41,191 nucleotides of DNA from Defluviitaleaceae bacterium (GTDB lineage Bacteria; Bacillota; Clostridia; Lachnospirales; WRAA01), in the NCBI GenBank assembly GCA_009780015.1, contig WRAW01000001.1, positions 78,012-119,202 on the forward strand, given 5' to 3'. Positions 1 through 8,243 of the stretch are shown here, piece by piece. Position 1 is the stretch's first letter. The number at the start of each line of letters is the position of its first letter. Under the pieces are notes generated by a model that saw only the letters and a list, made by a program, of their open reading frames with translations, was not told the DNA's origin and searched no databases. Position numbers and translations under genes: made by a program.

Positions 1-2
1 CC

Positions 3-1190
3 GTAACCGGAGCTGACGGAGCTCCGCTGAGTATCGCCGGTTTGTCCAAGGGTATTGCGCAAATTCTTGAGAGCGGGGACGCTCCGTCGCCGAACGTCGG
101 CACGATGACCGCCGCACCGCGTGAAGACGCCGCAAAACTATACCAGCGCCTGTGCGGCCTGGACGCCCGCAATTCCGAGAATTTTGGCCTGATTAACAAG
201 GCGCTGTTCGCGCTGTGCATAGACCATGCGGGCGAGCGCAGCCTCGACAAGTCCACCTTCGACAAGCTGTACGGCTACGGGAAGAACCGCTGGTTCGACA
301 AGTGCTTCCAGTTGATCGTGGGCACGGACTACACCGTCGGCTTCAACAACGAGCACACGGCCTATGACGCGGCCGTCTGGATGAGCATTTTGCAGAACGC
401 GTACGGCAATTTGGCAGGCGAGGACGACGGAGCAGGCGCTGCCGCCGAACCTGCCGCGCTCCGCATTGAATGGACGACCGATCAGGCCGTTCTTGACGCC
501 ATACAAAACATGGAAGAGATCGATATGGCGCGCGGAAAGACCATCCTCCTCCGCACGTCCATATTCGACAGCTTCGGCTCGAGCGGCATCAAGGAGCTCA
601 AGTCAAGCCCGGACGCCTTCTTCCACTTGGCCCTGCAGATGGCGTGGTTCAGACAAAACGGTCGCCTGGACAGCACATACGAGGCAGTTTCAATGCGCCA
701 GTACCACCAAGGGCGCACAGAATGTATGCGCCCGTCAACGACCGCCGTGCTGGACTTCGTGCTGGCGTACAGGGACGGATTGGCTCAGGAAGACCTGGAA
801 CGGCTGGCCAGGGCTGCATTTGACCTGCACGTCGGCATGATTGGACAGTGTCAGGCCGGCAACGGGCCGGAGCGTCACTTGACAGGGCTCCAGGCAATGG
901 CGGCAATGAACGGCGTCACCCTGAACAGTGACGAGGATATCTTTGCCGACAGCGCCTATGTGCGTCTCAAGCACGACACGATATCTTCCAGCGGCCTTGG
1001 CGCGAAAGGTCTGGAACTGTTCGCCTTCGGCCCGGTCGTGGACGATGGCTTTGGGGTAGGCTACGTTATCGACTCCGACAGCATACGCCTGTGTATTTCA
1101 TGCATGGAGCAGAGCAAGGATAAGCTGGAGCCCTTCGTACAGGATATCGGAACCGCGCTGCGTGATCTCCGTGGCCTTTTGCAAAAATAA
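3..1190 (+). CDS. Choline/carnitine O-acyltransferase, C-terminal part (5' end outside window)
   Basis: Transfers acyl groups between CoA and carnitine or a related hydroxyl acceptor. The frame is open back to base 3, so the TTG at 42 is not a real start and the gene begins outside the window. Residue numbers here count from that TTG. Family landmarks appear in order: NRWFDK near 82-87; EHT with the presumed catalytic His at 105, in the place of the CrAT 'YEHAAAEG' motif; HQGRTECMRPST in the place of the mammalian HGRTETVRSCT acceptor-site motif; ISSSG in the place of LSTS; and FGPVVDDGFGVGY, almost identical to the CrAT FGPVVPDGYG segment. The family is best known from eukaryotes and is less common in bacteria. 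Acyl-chain and acceptor specificity cannot be read from the sequence. A strong bidirectional terminator follows. Confidence 0.9.
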   Translation, partial: VTGADGAPLSIAGLSKGIAQILESGDAPSPNVGTMTAAPREDAAKLYQRLCGLDARNSENFGLINKALFALCIDHAGERSLDKSTFDKLYGYGKNRWFDKCFQLIVGTDYTVGFNNEHTAYDAAVWMSILQNAYGNLAGEDDGAGAAAEPAALRIEWTTDQAVLDAIQNMEEIDMARGKTILLRTSIFDSFGSSGIKELKSSPDAFFHLALQMAWFRQNGRLDSTYEAVSMRQYHQGRTECMRPSTTAVLDFVLAYRDGLAQEDLERLARAAFDLHVGMIGQCQAGNGPERHLTGLQAMAAMNGVTLNSDEDIFADSAYVRLKHDTISSSGLGAKGLELFAFGPVVDDGFGVGYVIDSDSIRLCISCMEQSKDKLEPFVQDIGTALRDLRGLLQK

Positions 1191-1262
1191 CTGATCTAAT
1201 AGCTTGTTTAGTACCGTTCAGTATTGACAAGGAAGGTTGATTTTTCACCGCTTAGTCATCAA

Positions 1263-1301
1263 AAAACCCCCACAAAGCCACAATGGCTTCTTGGGGGTTT
1301 T
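1263..1301. terminator. Bidirectional rho-independent terminator
   Basis: The hairpin pairs AAAACCCCC with GGGGGTTTT and also AGCCA with TGGCT around a short loop. Read on the minus strand it is followed by a run of six T. It lies between two convergent genes and can end both the acyltransferase and the lipoprotein transcripts. Confidence 0.85.
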
Positions 1302-1330
1302 CAGACTCCGCTTAGCATTACCGTAGAATG

Positions 1331-2638
1331 TTAGTCATTGCCAAATATCGCAAGATAATGCTTAAATTCAAACTCGTGTGTCAAATCATGTTGCTTTTCT
1401 GCAGAAATAAGTGCAATACTACCATTTGTTAAAATATTTCCGATTCTAAATCCATCCTCCATATCTATTGTGATCTCTCGCAAATCACCTGTGTAGGTAT
1501 CAAATAGAACGATCTGTTCAGATAGCCTCTTAAAAAACAACCGGGTACGATCTTGAGCGTTTACATTACGCGTACTATGTCTGAATAATCCTTGCTGGGA
1601 GGAATATACGCCATCCGGGATTACAACCGGTGTTCTTGCAAATACAGGCACTCCCATATGAATTGGAGAAATATTCCCATCACTATCTACGCTACCTATA
1701 AAGCTTGATGATGAAAAATTGTCCATAAAGATATATCTTCCATTACCGAAAAAATCAATATGCCTTGGCCGCGAGTCAAATACAAAATTATCTGCATCAA
1801 TATTAATATCACGGATATGATTAATATTCTCGTCATATACACCAATTACTGCCGTAAAATCATCATTTTCTTCATTTGGATGAGTTATATGAAGAACATA
1901 TATATAATAATCATCAGTTGTATGGATAAAATTCATCACGCCTACCCCAACATCTGTATTTATCTCAGCTTCAAGTGCAATTGTTGATTCGTTTGTATCA
2001 AGATTATAAACTTCCAAAAAGCTAGTCTGTATATTTCCTTCCCAAATACTTTTTAATGAGATTAAATTGCCTCTAAGGTAGAATACATTAATTATCGCCG
2101 GATTTGATAAGTACTCTTCATTCAGTCTAAACAATTTATTGTTTTCAAAATCAATTGCGTATAGTATATTTTGAAAATCCCCATTAATATTGGGGTCATC
2201 GTTTTCAATTGATATATAAAAATACATTATTCCGTTCGAGATTTCTCTTTGACCTGTTGAAAACACAAAATCGTTCTCGATTGTGCCAATCACATCAATA
2301 TCTCCAGTAGAAATATAGTACCTGTAAAACCTCAGACCTTCAAACGGCTCTGAATCGAATTCAGGCATAATTAATTCTCTAGTCATACCGTCACGTATCG
2401 GACTAGCAGAAATAATTATACTGTCCTCTAACAATGCCTCAAAGTGCCAATTACCAGTAAAAGGCAGATCTAATCTAATCAGTTCAAGATGACCTGCTGA
2501 ATCCAGTAGCGTAATATCAAAAAAGTTATCGCGTTGAGTCGCTGCTTCTTGTGAAAGCACACTTTCGCAACCGCTCAAAGTCCAAGCGATTATTATTAAC
2601 TGACAAACTAACAAACAATTTCGCAAATATTTCATCAT
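1331..2638 (-). CDS. Putative lipoprotein of unknown function
   Basis: The 435-aa product has a lipoprotein signal peptide: positive N-terminus, hydrophobic stretch, then lipobox LSGC with the lipidated Cys at residue 24. The mature part is acidic and rich in beta-strand-like segments with repeated hydrophobic/aromatic-Asp patterns such as LYAIDFENNKLF, LEVYNLDTNES and IVLFDTYTGDL. This spacing resembles a beta-propeller sensor or scaffold, but I recognise no family. The ATG at 2638 follows GGAG at a good distance, and a second Met directly after it could also serve. The gene is visibly AT-richer than the acyltransferase and the MoxR operon, as is its upstream neighbour, so the pair may have been acquired together. 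Confidence 0.7.
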   Translation of the reverse strand: MMKYLRNCLLVCQLIIIAWTLSGCESVLSQEAATQRDNFFDITLLDSAGHLELIRLDLPFTGNWHFEALLEDSIIISASPIRDGMTRELIMPEFDSEPFEGLRFYRYYISTGDIDVIGTIENDFVFSTGQREISNGIMYFYISIENDDPNINGDFQNILYAIDFENNKLFRLNEEYLSNPAIINVFYLRGNLISLKSIWEGNIQTSFLEVYNLDTNESTIALEAEINTDVGVGVMNFIHTTDDYYIYVLHITHPNEENDDFTAVIGVYDENINHIRDINIDADNFVFDSRPRHIDFFGNGRYIFMDNFSSSSFIGSVDSDGNISPIHMGVPVFARTPVVIPDGVYSSQQGLFRHSTRNVNAQDRTRLFFKRLSEQIVLFDTYTGDLREITIDMEDGFRIGNILTNGSIALISAEKQHDLTHEFEFKHYLAIFGND

Positions 2639-2697
2639 CGAACCAACTCCGGTTTCATATGAGTATTCACACCACTTGTATTTAGATCAGTTAGATA

Positions 2698-2747
2698 GTA
2701 AGCTACAGTCAAAGCGAACCGTTAGTGTCGTTTTGACTGTAGCTTAC
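2698..2747. repeat. 16-bp inverted repeat between the two exported-protein genes
   Basis: GTAAGCTACAGTCAAA pairs with its exact reverse complement around a loop of about 17 nt. It starts 20 bp after the stop codon of the minus-strand peptidase gene. No T-run follows on the minus strand, so it may be an mRNA-stabilising or attenuating hairpin and not a classical terminator. Confidence 0.6.
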
Positions 2748-2766
2748 CATCATAATTTAGATTTTG

Positions 2767-3702
2767 CTACCAAAGGAACCCTGTGTTGAGACCATTAAAT
2801 GTAAATGCCCTCCATAGGTCATCCCTCGTTACGTCATACCTCGACCACCTATTGTCACCTATAAAGCCACCCCAAGGGTCATGTACTGTAAATGCAACTT
2901 CTTGAAAATTGCCGCTCACAACAATATAGTGCCGTAGAGCGCGAGGTATACCAAGAGCACGACCATCTATACCTACAATCGAAGGCATATTCAATATCTG
3001 TACAACACCACGAATATCCCTTGCCATCCTGTCCATGTTAGTAGCGTTAGGGAATGTGACTACATAGCGGAAACCTGAAAAGTGTGCAATATAGTCGCGC
3101 AAGTCTTCTATGAGCGTCGTTCCGTACATAGGGGTAAGTGCATGTCCGTTTCGTCTATTTAAATCTCGAATCCAATTGTAGACTTGAGTTTCAGTAGGTA
3201 CAGACCCTGCACCAGATCTCCAGTGCATTACCATACGAACACTTGCTGGCCCGCAAGATTGGTTATGAAATTGTGCGTAATATGTAAATGGCCTTAATTC
3301 AAACCACGACATACGCGGCGCACGTTCCAGCAAAGCATCAATCTCATCCCGTCTTTCCATACGTTCCCTCAACAACTCATTGATCTCAGGATTCGACCAA
3401 TACTCTATAGATTCTTGCCGGCCATCTGCTGCACCGCCATCAAAATCATCAGGCAAGTCTAGTACAAAGCCACGAGGTCTGACTGGGCCAGGTTCAATCT
3501 GTATAAGCGGAGCTCTTTCTTGCGCCCCTTGCCAATCCGGTCCTGACGACAAAGAACTCAGTACATCTTCAATTGTCAGAGCATCTCCTTGGCAATCGGA
3601 ATCATATGGCTCTTGTGCAATTGCAACAAACACGCTAGTTAGAAACATAGCGCCTACGAGCAATGTCATAGGGATAATTTTTCTCAAAATTCTCTTATTC
3701 AT
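2767..3702 (-). CDS. Secreted C39-like (papain-fold) cysteine peptidase
   Basis: The 311-aa protein has a cleavable signal peptide (hydrophobic core to about residue 29, VAIA then QEP) and no lipobox. After an acidic, proline-containing linker comes a Peptidase_C39_2-like catalytic domain. Its NQSCGPASVRMVMHW segment supplies the oxyanion Gln148 and nucleophile Cys150. LRHYIVVSG supplies His258, and HDPWGG supplies Asp275, which is the usual order and spacing for this fold. Family members cut peptides or act as bacteriocin-leader-type proteases, but no ABC transporter is fused here and the protein should act outside the membrane. The lipoprotein gene 128 bp downstream may be its partner; that is inference from adjacency only. 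Confidence 0.8.
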   Translation of the reverse strand: MNKRILRKIIPMTLLVGAMFLTSVFVAIAQEPYDSDCQGDALTIEDVLSSLSSGPDWQGAQERAPLIQIEPGPVRPRGFVLDLPDDFDGGAADGRQESIEYWSNPEINELLRERMERRDEIDALLERAPRMSWFELRPFTYYAQFHNQSCGPASVRMVMHWRSGAGSVPTETQVYNWIRDLNRRNGHALTPMYGTTLIEDLRDYIAHFSGFRYVVTFPNATNMDRMARDIRGVVQILNMPSIVGIDGRALGIPRALRHYIVVSGNFQEVAFTVHDPWGGFIGDNRWSRYDVTRDDLWRAFTFNGLNTGFLW

Positions 3703-4030
3703 CTCAAGTCTCCTCCATCAAGATCATACTAGTTCGCCCAGATTGTCCAATTTACACAGCACAGGAATTTAATCTCACAAAGACATCACTTATTAAGGTT
3801 TGGCGCAAAGGCATCACTCCTCTTTAAACTCTGCTTGAAACGACTCTCGACTCTCAATAGTCTAATAAATGTGTATATATAGAATATATAAATTTTACAA
3901 TATATAACTTTTTTGTCAATATACAAGTATACTATAATTATGTAGATATTATTGTTAATTTTTGATATTTTATGTAAAATTACGTCTAAAACACTTGATA
4001 ATAGGAAATATCTTAACAAATATTCGACTC
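3703..4030. other. AT-rich intergenic region, possible promoter of the peptidase-lipoprotein pair
   Basis: No convincing gene lies here. The 77-aa minus-strand ORF at 3786-4019 is low-complexity Ile/Tyr/Lys translation of AT-rich DNA. On the minus strand TTGACA (complement of 3915-3920) lies upstream of several TATA-like hexamers and could drive the peptidase gene, although the best -10 match is unclear. Confidence 0.4.
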
Positions 4031-4066
4031 AAAAAGTGCGCTATGATCTGCCATAGCGCACTTTTT
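4031..4066. terminator. Strong terminator overlapping the 3' end of the DUF4129-like gene
   Basis: AAAAAGTGCGCTATG pairs perfectly with CATAGCGCACTTTTT around a 6-nt loop and would work on both strands. The minus-strand gene stops inside it (TAG at 4041-4043), so the last codons of that gene form one arm of the stem. Confidence 0.9.
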
Positions 4067-5246
4067 CGTATGCCTTTGTAAGCTCGTCGATATCTTCGCG
4101 GGATCGTATTTTTCCGGCTATGGCATCGGGGGTGTCGGAACGTGCGATTTGCAGCCCTTGTCCCTTACCATGCTTGATATGCCAGCGAACCTTACGGATG
4201 TAGGCTCTTCGTATCGGATGTTTGGCGAAACTGCTTGGGCGGGGAATTAAGCCGCGTATGTCGCTTAGCATGGATTTTGTTACATCCGAGACTTCATCCG
4301 CGCCGGAAGCATCGTCCACGTCTGCGGCATGGGCGCGGCGCTTGGCGCGAAAACCCTTGTAGAAGCCGCGCGTGAAGAACAGCGCTACAACCATCATTAA
4401 CAGCGCCAGCAAACTGTAATTGAGAACCGATCCGAGCATCTGCCATATAGTTGACGGGATATCTTCCGGGGTTCGCTCAAAATCGAGAAAAACTTCACCG
4501 GGCCCCGCCATTTCGTAGAACCCGGGGGCGGACATATTCTCGAATGCCTGCGGGAACATAGTTTGATTGATCCGACCTATCAGCAGGCCAAGAGAAAGCA
4601 GCACGCCTAACACTGCGCCGCTAACTGCGTTCGCTGGGAAAAATATCGTAAAAAAGCCGATCGCGGCCACAATGCCGACAAAAAGTACGATCAGCCTGTT
4701 GTTTTCCCGAAGTACGTCGCCGACAGGATGTTTACCTGTGCCTCTGAGCATAAGAAGCCGCGCGTCAAGGTTGTCGATATGTGTGTACAGCATGACGCAA
4801 GTCAGTATCACCAGCGAAATACCCGCGAAATACGGGACGCGCTCCAAGCCGAACTGCCCCGAGATATATGCCAATACCACGTTCAGCGCAATGATGCATG
4901 TGATATCTGTTTTTGTGCGCGGCATCAACTCACGGTTTGCCCTTGCGTAACATGAGTAAGCGGTCGAAACGGCGACAAACGCCGTAACCGAGGCCATGGC
5001 CGCCGCTCCGTCAGCCAGTTGGCGTACGGCCAGTACCGGCGCAAGGGCGGCGCACGCATGGAGCGCTATAAACACTGTCATGCTCCGCGCTTTTTTACGT
5101 ATCGGCAGCAGGCAGAAGAACGGCGCGGCAAGCAGCAGCGAAGCAGCCTCCACGCGCGGAGCGACAAATATATACAAGCTGAAAATCACTGAAAACACTG
5201 TGATATTCGAGAGTATATCCTTTAAAACGGTTCTTTTCGCGTTCAT
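4041..5246 (-). CDS. Multi-pass membrane protein with C-terminal DUF4129-like domain
   Basis: The ORF track starts this at 5456, but the real start is the ATG at 5246. It overlaps the stop of the upstream DUF58 gene as ATGA, giving a 401-aa product. The upstream extension is Arg/Gly-rich shadow translation of that gene. About nine hydrophobic segments fill residues 10 to 300, and a cytoplasmic tail follows. The tail (RRAYIRKVRWHIKHG, TPDAIAGKI, LTKAYEKVRYG) has the pattern of DUF4129, which normally closes transglutaminase-like membrane proteins next to MoxR and DUF58 genes. Here no transglutaminase domain is present between the membrane part and the tail. The role is probably envelope related together with its two operon partners, but is not established. 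Confidence 0.75.
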   Translation of the reverse strand: MNAKRTVLKDILSNITVFSVIFSLYIFVAPRVEAASLLLAAPFFCLLPIRKKARSMTVFIALHACAALAPVLAVRQLADGAAAMASVTAFVAVSTAYSCYARANRELMPRTKTDITCIIALNVVLAYISGQFGLERVPYFAGISLVILTCVMLYTHIDNLDARLLMLRGTGKHPVGDVLRENNRLIVLFVGIVAAIGFFTIFFPANAVSGAVLGVLLSLGLLIGRINQTMFPQAFENMSAPGFYEMAGPGEVFLDFERTPEDIPSTIWQMLGSVLNYSLLALLMMVVALFFTRGFYKGFRAKRRAHAADVDDASGADEVSDVTKSMLSDIRGLIPRPSSFAKHPIRRAYIRKVRWHIKHGKGQGLQIARSDTPDAIAGKIRSREDIDELTKAYEKVRYGRS

Positions 5247-6352
5247 TCCGACGCCTCCCAGATTACGACGCGTTCGCTTTCTTCGGCGCTGACCTGTACG
5301 TCCTTGAATACCGGGATTATCAGCAGCGCGCTTATCCCGCGAGCCTCCAGGCCGTCCAGGGCGGCAAGCATATCCTCGCCGTGATAGGTTGAGATCACCG
5401 CGTATACGGCTTCGCTGCCGGCAATGTCGTCTAGATGCCGCGAAAGAGGCGGGCATACCACCGGCACGACGACGCGCGCCAGAGCCTCGTATATTTTGTA
5501 CAGATGCCCTCCGCTGCTTCCCGCCATTACCGCAACGGGCCGCATTGCGGAGACGTCAAGGCCGTTGGTCGTCAAGCCGACTTTTGCGCCTTCGCCGATA
5601 TAGCGCCTGGCCATTGTCGCGGCAAGCCGTATGGCCTGTTCGTACAATTCGTAATCCGCCCAGGCGGCGTATGGCTCGAGGTTTAAGACTATCTCCAGCC
5701 GCTTGGATGATGTTGGGGCGTGAATGTTTACCATGAGCTTCTGAGAAACCGCAGAGGCTTTGAAGTTCACAAAACGCAGCGAATCCGACGGCAGATAGTC
5801 ACGGATACCCTTGAACTCAAAGACATCGGGGTTTATGAGGCTGTTTGAGAGAATCATGCCGTCAATGCACTTGAAGGCGATGTCCACCTGGTTTGAGTCG
5901 TCAAGCGGCTTTGGGAATACAACAAGTTCACTCGGGCAATCCAGTTGCTTGGTGAACGTTGCGGTATGCAGAAGGTTGCCGCAGAGCATGTCAACGCGGC
6001 GTATTCTGTAAAATCCGCGCTTTTGGCACGTAAACGAATGCTTGCGCCGTATGCGCTTGTACATCATAACGCTGAACAGGTCGCATTGGAGGTAGTTTTC
6101 CGTGGCGTCGGGGGTTGTTTCGCCGGATAGCCTGAGCCCCCTGGGAATTTGAAATTTGACCAGAAGCCAGGGTAGCGGCAGGAACTTCCGGTTGACAAGC
6201 TCTTCGCTCAGATATAGCCTGTCACCCTCGAAAGCCTCGCGGACTGAAAACGCAAAGTCAAGCGTAAGCCCCTTGCTCCAGAGTTTTTCGTAGACATAGT
6301 TTTGCAGCAGCACAGCGCCCAGGACGAACAGCGCCATAAACAATATGGTCAT
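5243..6352 (-). CDS. DUF58 domain protein
   Basis: The 369-aa protein has one N-terminal membrane segment (residues 3-20). The DUF58 signature FKGIRDYLPSDSLRFVNFKA is a variant of the usual RxYxPGDSxRxIxWxxSA. A von Willebrand factor A-like C-terminal part follows (KRLEIVLNLEP onward). DUF58 proteins are almost always encoded beside MoxR ATPases and are thought to be their targets in assembling or activating envelope complexes. Both borders are 4-nt ATGA overlaps, with moxR upstream and the DUF4129-like gene downstream, which implies translational coupling and fixed stoichiometry. Confidence 0.85.
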   Translation of the reverse strand: MTILFMALFVLGAVLLQNYVYEKLWSKGLTLDFAFSVREAFEGDRLYLSEELVNRKFLPLPWLLVKFQIPRGLRLSGETTPDATENYLQCDLFSVMMYKRIRRKHSFTCQKRGFYRIRRVDMLCGNLLHTATFTKQLDCPSELVVFPKPLDDSNQVDIAFKCIDGMILSNSLINPDVFEFKGIRDYLPSDSLRFVNFKASAVSQKLMVNIHAPTSSKRLEIVLNLEPYAAWADYELYEQAIRLAATMARRYIGEGAKVGLTTNGLDVSAMRPVAVMAGSSGGHLYKIYEALARVVVPVVCPPLSRHLDDIAGSEAVYAVISTYHGEDMLAALDGLEARGISALLIIPVFKDVQVSAEESERVVIWEASE

Positions 6353-7311
6353 GCCAGTCCCTTCCAGTCTTCAACGGGAGCTTTCGTGGCGGCCACGGCC
6401 TCTTCCAGCACCGAGCCGACGGCGGACGCGCGGCTTCTGACGCCTCCTTTGAGGATGATCCTGTGCGCGAAGACATGCGGCAGAAGGCGCAGTACGTCGC
6501 CCGGCGAGACGAAGTCCTTGCCGCTGATTGCACAGTAGGCTTGAGCCGCTTTTGCCAGACCGATCGCGCCTCTTGTGCTGACGCCGAGTGACACGGCCTC
6601 GTGAGTGCGGGTAGCTTCGGCCAGGTTTACTATGTACTTGTAAATATCGTCATGAATGTGGACGGTCTTTACGGCGGCTTGCATGGCTTGCAGGTTCTCA
6701 AGGCCGCATACGGGGCGAAGCTGTTCCAGCGCGGCCTCCGTTACTGAGTTCTTGAGAATTTCTGCGCTTTCCGCCGCAGTTGGGTATCCCAGGCCGGTTT
6801 GGATCATGAAACGGTCAAGCTGAGCCTCGGGCAGAGGGAAAGTTCCCTGCGTCTCTATTGGGTTTTGCGTGGCAATGACGAAGTATGGGCTGGGGAGCGG
6901 ATAGGTTGTGCCGTCGACGCTTACCTGGCGTTCCTCCATGGATTCGAGAAGGCCGGACTGCGTTCTGGGCGTCGCCCGGTTTATTTCGTCCGCGAGTACT
7001 ATGTTGGCGAAAAGGCTTCCCTTTCGGAATTCAAACTCGCCGGTCTTGGGGTTGTAAAAGTTGATTCCGACAAGCTCCGACGGCAGCAAGTCCGGGGTGA
7101 ACTGCACGCGCCCAAAGCTTACGCCCATGGAGCGCGCCAAGCTCTTCGCAAGCACCGTCTTGCCGGTTCCCGGGACGTCTTCAAGCAATACGTGGCCCCC
7201 GGCCAGATATACCGCGAGTATCAGCCTTATCTTGTCGGTATTGCCAAGGATGATTTTTTCGATGTTGGCGCATATGGCGCTGACGCCTTCCTGTACGATT
7301 GAAATACTCAT
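6349..7311 (-). CDS. MoxR-family AAA+ ATPase
   Basis: A 320-aa chaperone-like ATPase. Walker A is PGTGKT at residues 47-52, Walker B VLADE at 105-109, sensor 1 ATQNP at 147-151, followed by the arginine-finger region LDRF. I start it at the ATG at 7311 and not the ORF-track 7338, because GGAGG lies 6 nt upstream of it and the nine extra residues look like leader. MoxR proteins remodel partner complexes carrying von Willebrand factor A domains. The coupled DUF58 and DUF4129-like genes make this a typical MoxR envelope operon. Confidence 0.9.
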   Translation of the reverse strand: MSISIVQEGVSAICANIEKIILGNTDKIRLILAVYLAGGHVLLEDVPGTGKTVLAKSLARSMGVSFGRVQFTPDLLPSELVGINFYNPKTGEFEFRKGSLFANIVLADEINRATPRTQSGLLESMEERQVSVDGTTYPLPSPYFVIATQNPIETQGTFPLPEAQLDRFMIQTGLGYPTAAESAEILKNSVTEAALEQLRPVCGLENLQAMQAAVKTVHIHDDIYKYIVNLAEATRTHEAVSLGVSTRGAIGLAKAAQAYCAISGKDFVSPGDVLRLLPHVFAHRIILKGGVRSRASAVGSVLEEAVAATKAPVEDWKGLA

Positions 7312-7324
7312 GCAAGCCTCCGTA

Positions 7325-7413
7325 TATAGCAATACCAAATTTTTCGTAACTTCGGCGGCTTTAGGCCGGGGCTTCCGAAAAATTTGGGTTCCTTCTCAAC
7401 CGGAATTGCTATA
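7325..7413. repeat. Interrupted palindrome upstream of moxR
   Basis: ATAGCAAT at the left pairs with ATTGCTAT at the right, and inside it CCAAATTTTTCG (7335-7346) pairs perfectly with CGAAAAATTTGG (7376-7387) around a GC-rich loop. It lies between the csrA terminator and the moxR ribosome binding site, so it would form in the moxR leader RNA. No clear -10/-35 pair is visible beside it. Confidence 0.6.
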
Positions 7414-7446
7414 AAAAGCCATAGACGACGGGATCATCTACGGCTT
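7414..7446 (-). terminator. Terminator of the flagellar operon after csrA
   Basis: On the minus strand AAGCCGTAGATGA pairs with TCGTCTATGGCTT (with G-T pairs) around a short loop and is followed by a T-run. It starts a few bases after the csrA stop codon. Confidence 0.8.
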
Positions 7447-7451
7447 GTTGG

Positions 7452-7712
7452 TCATTTGCTTCCTTGCTCCTGCCGGAGTATGGGAAGGTTCTCACTTTTT
7501 AGCATGTTGGCGATCTGTCCTATGTCGAGCTTTGTAACGGCTTCCTTGTTGGAGTTGACGATCTGCTCAAATATCTCCTTACGGTGGACGGGAACGCTGC
7601 GAGGCGCGTTGATCCCCAGCCGGACATGGTCGCCGCGGCAAGATATAACGGTGACCTCGATGTCGTCGCCGATCATGATGGATTCGCCTTTTTTTCTTGT
7701 GAGTGCCAGCAC
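7452..7712 (-). CDS. csrA: Carbon storage / flagellin translation regulator CsrA
   Basis: An 86-aa RNA-binding protein with the full CsrA pattern: MLALTRKKGESIMIGDDIEVTV, then VRLGINAPRSVPVHRKEIF. In Bacillus, CsrA represses flagellin translation by binding GGA motifs in the hag leader and is antagonised by FliW. Here fliW lies directly upstream with 21 bp between the genes, as expected. The start codon is GTG behind GGAGG. The C-terminal tail is somewhat longer than in the roughly 60-75-aa enteric and Bacillus forms, which is common in Clostridia. It is the last gene of the flagellar operon. Confidence 0.95.
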   Translation of the reverse strand: MLALTRKKGESIMIGDDIEVTVISCRGDHVRLGINAPRSVPVHRKEIFEQIVNSNKEAVTKLDIGQIANMLKSENLPILRQEQGSK

Positions 7713-7733
7713 GCGCTGCCTCCTTGCTGATAC

Positions 7734-8219
7734 CTACATCGCTTCCCGAGCTTCCTGGATGATGCGGTGTCTGACGTGGTATTCCTTGTTGGTCACCATG
7801 ACCTGCTTTCCCTTTAGAGTGGCCGCGTTGATAACGACAGGGGCGCAGAGGTTGACTGTCATATTTTCGAGTTTGTCGGGAATTACGGCGATATTGCGGA
7901 TTATCAGGTCGTCAGGGTCACATTCGCCAATGGAATCCAGCGCGCCCTCCTCGAGGTTTGGATTGTAGTTCGGCATGAACAGGAATGTGTTCAGCAGTAC
8001 GAATGCTGTCTCGCCGTCGTCAATCGATTGCAGCCACAGGAACACACCTCCGGCGCTTATCTCCTGAGCGTCAGAGTCTTCGGGGTTCCTGGCCTCGCTC
8101 TCGTCGTGGAACAGCGCGAATCTCGTAAGGTCTTCAAAACCCGGAAGCCCCTCTTCAAATACGACTATCTTACTCTCGTCGATATTGATCTCACCGAAGT
8201 GCCGTGTATTGAGCTTCAT
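7734..8219 (-). CDS. fliW: Flagellar assembly factor FliW
   Basis: The 161-aa protein matches FliW: N-terminal MKLNTRHFGEINIDESKIVVF and EEGLPGFEDLTRFAL, with NIAVIPDKLENMTVNLCAPVVIN further on. FliW binds flagellin and CsrA in turn, so free FliW sequesters CsrA and links flagellin synthesis to filament assembly. The start is supported by AGGAGG 8-9 nt upstream. It sits between flgL and csrA, the conserved order in Bacillus and Clostridia. Confidence 0.95.
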   Translation of the reverse strand: MKLNTRHFGEINIDESKIVVFEEGLPGFEDLTRFALFHDESEARNPEDSDAQEISAGGVFLWLQSIDDGETAFVLLNTFLFMPNYNPNLEEGALDSIGECDPDDLIIRNIAVIPDKLENMTVNLCAPVVINAATLKGKQVMVTNKEYHVRHRIIQEAREAM

Positions 8220-8243
8220 ACTATCCTTATCCTCCTAGTATAA

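Noticed and set aside
3786-4019. 77-aa minus-strand ORF in the AT-rich gap
   Set aside because: Translation is Ile/Tyr/Lys-rich low complexity, as expected from AT-rich non-coding DNA, and no Shine-Dalgarno is present.
5247-5456. 70-residue N-terminal extension of the DUF4129-like protein
   Set aside because: It lies entirely inside the DUF58 gene, is Arg/Gly-rich, and the ATGA overlap gives a better start at 5246.
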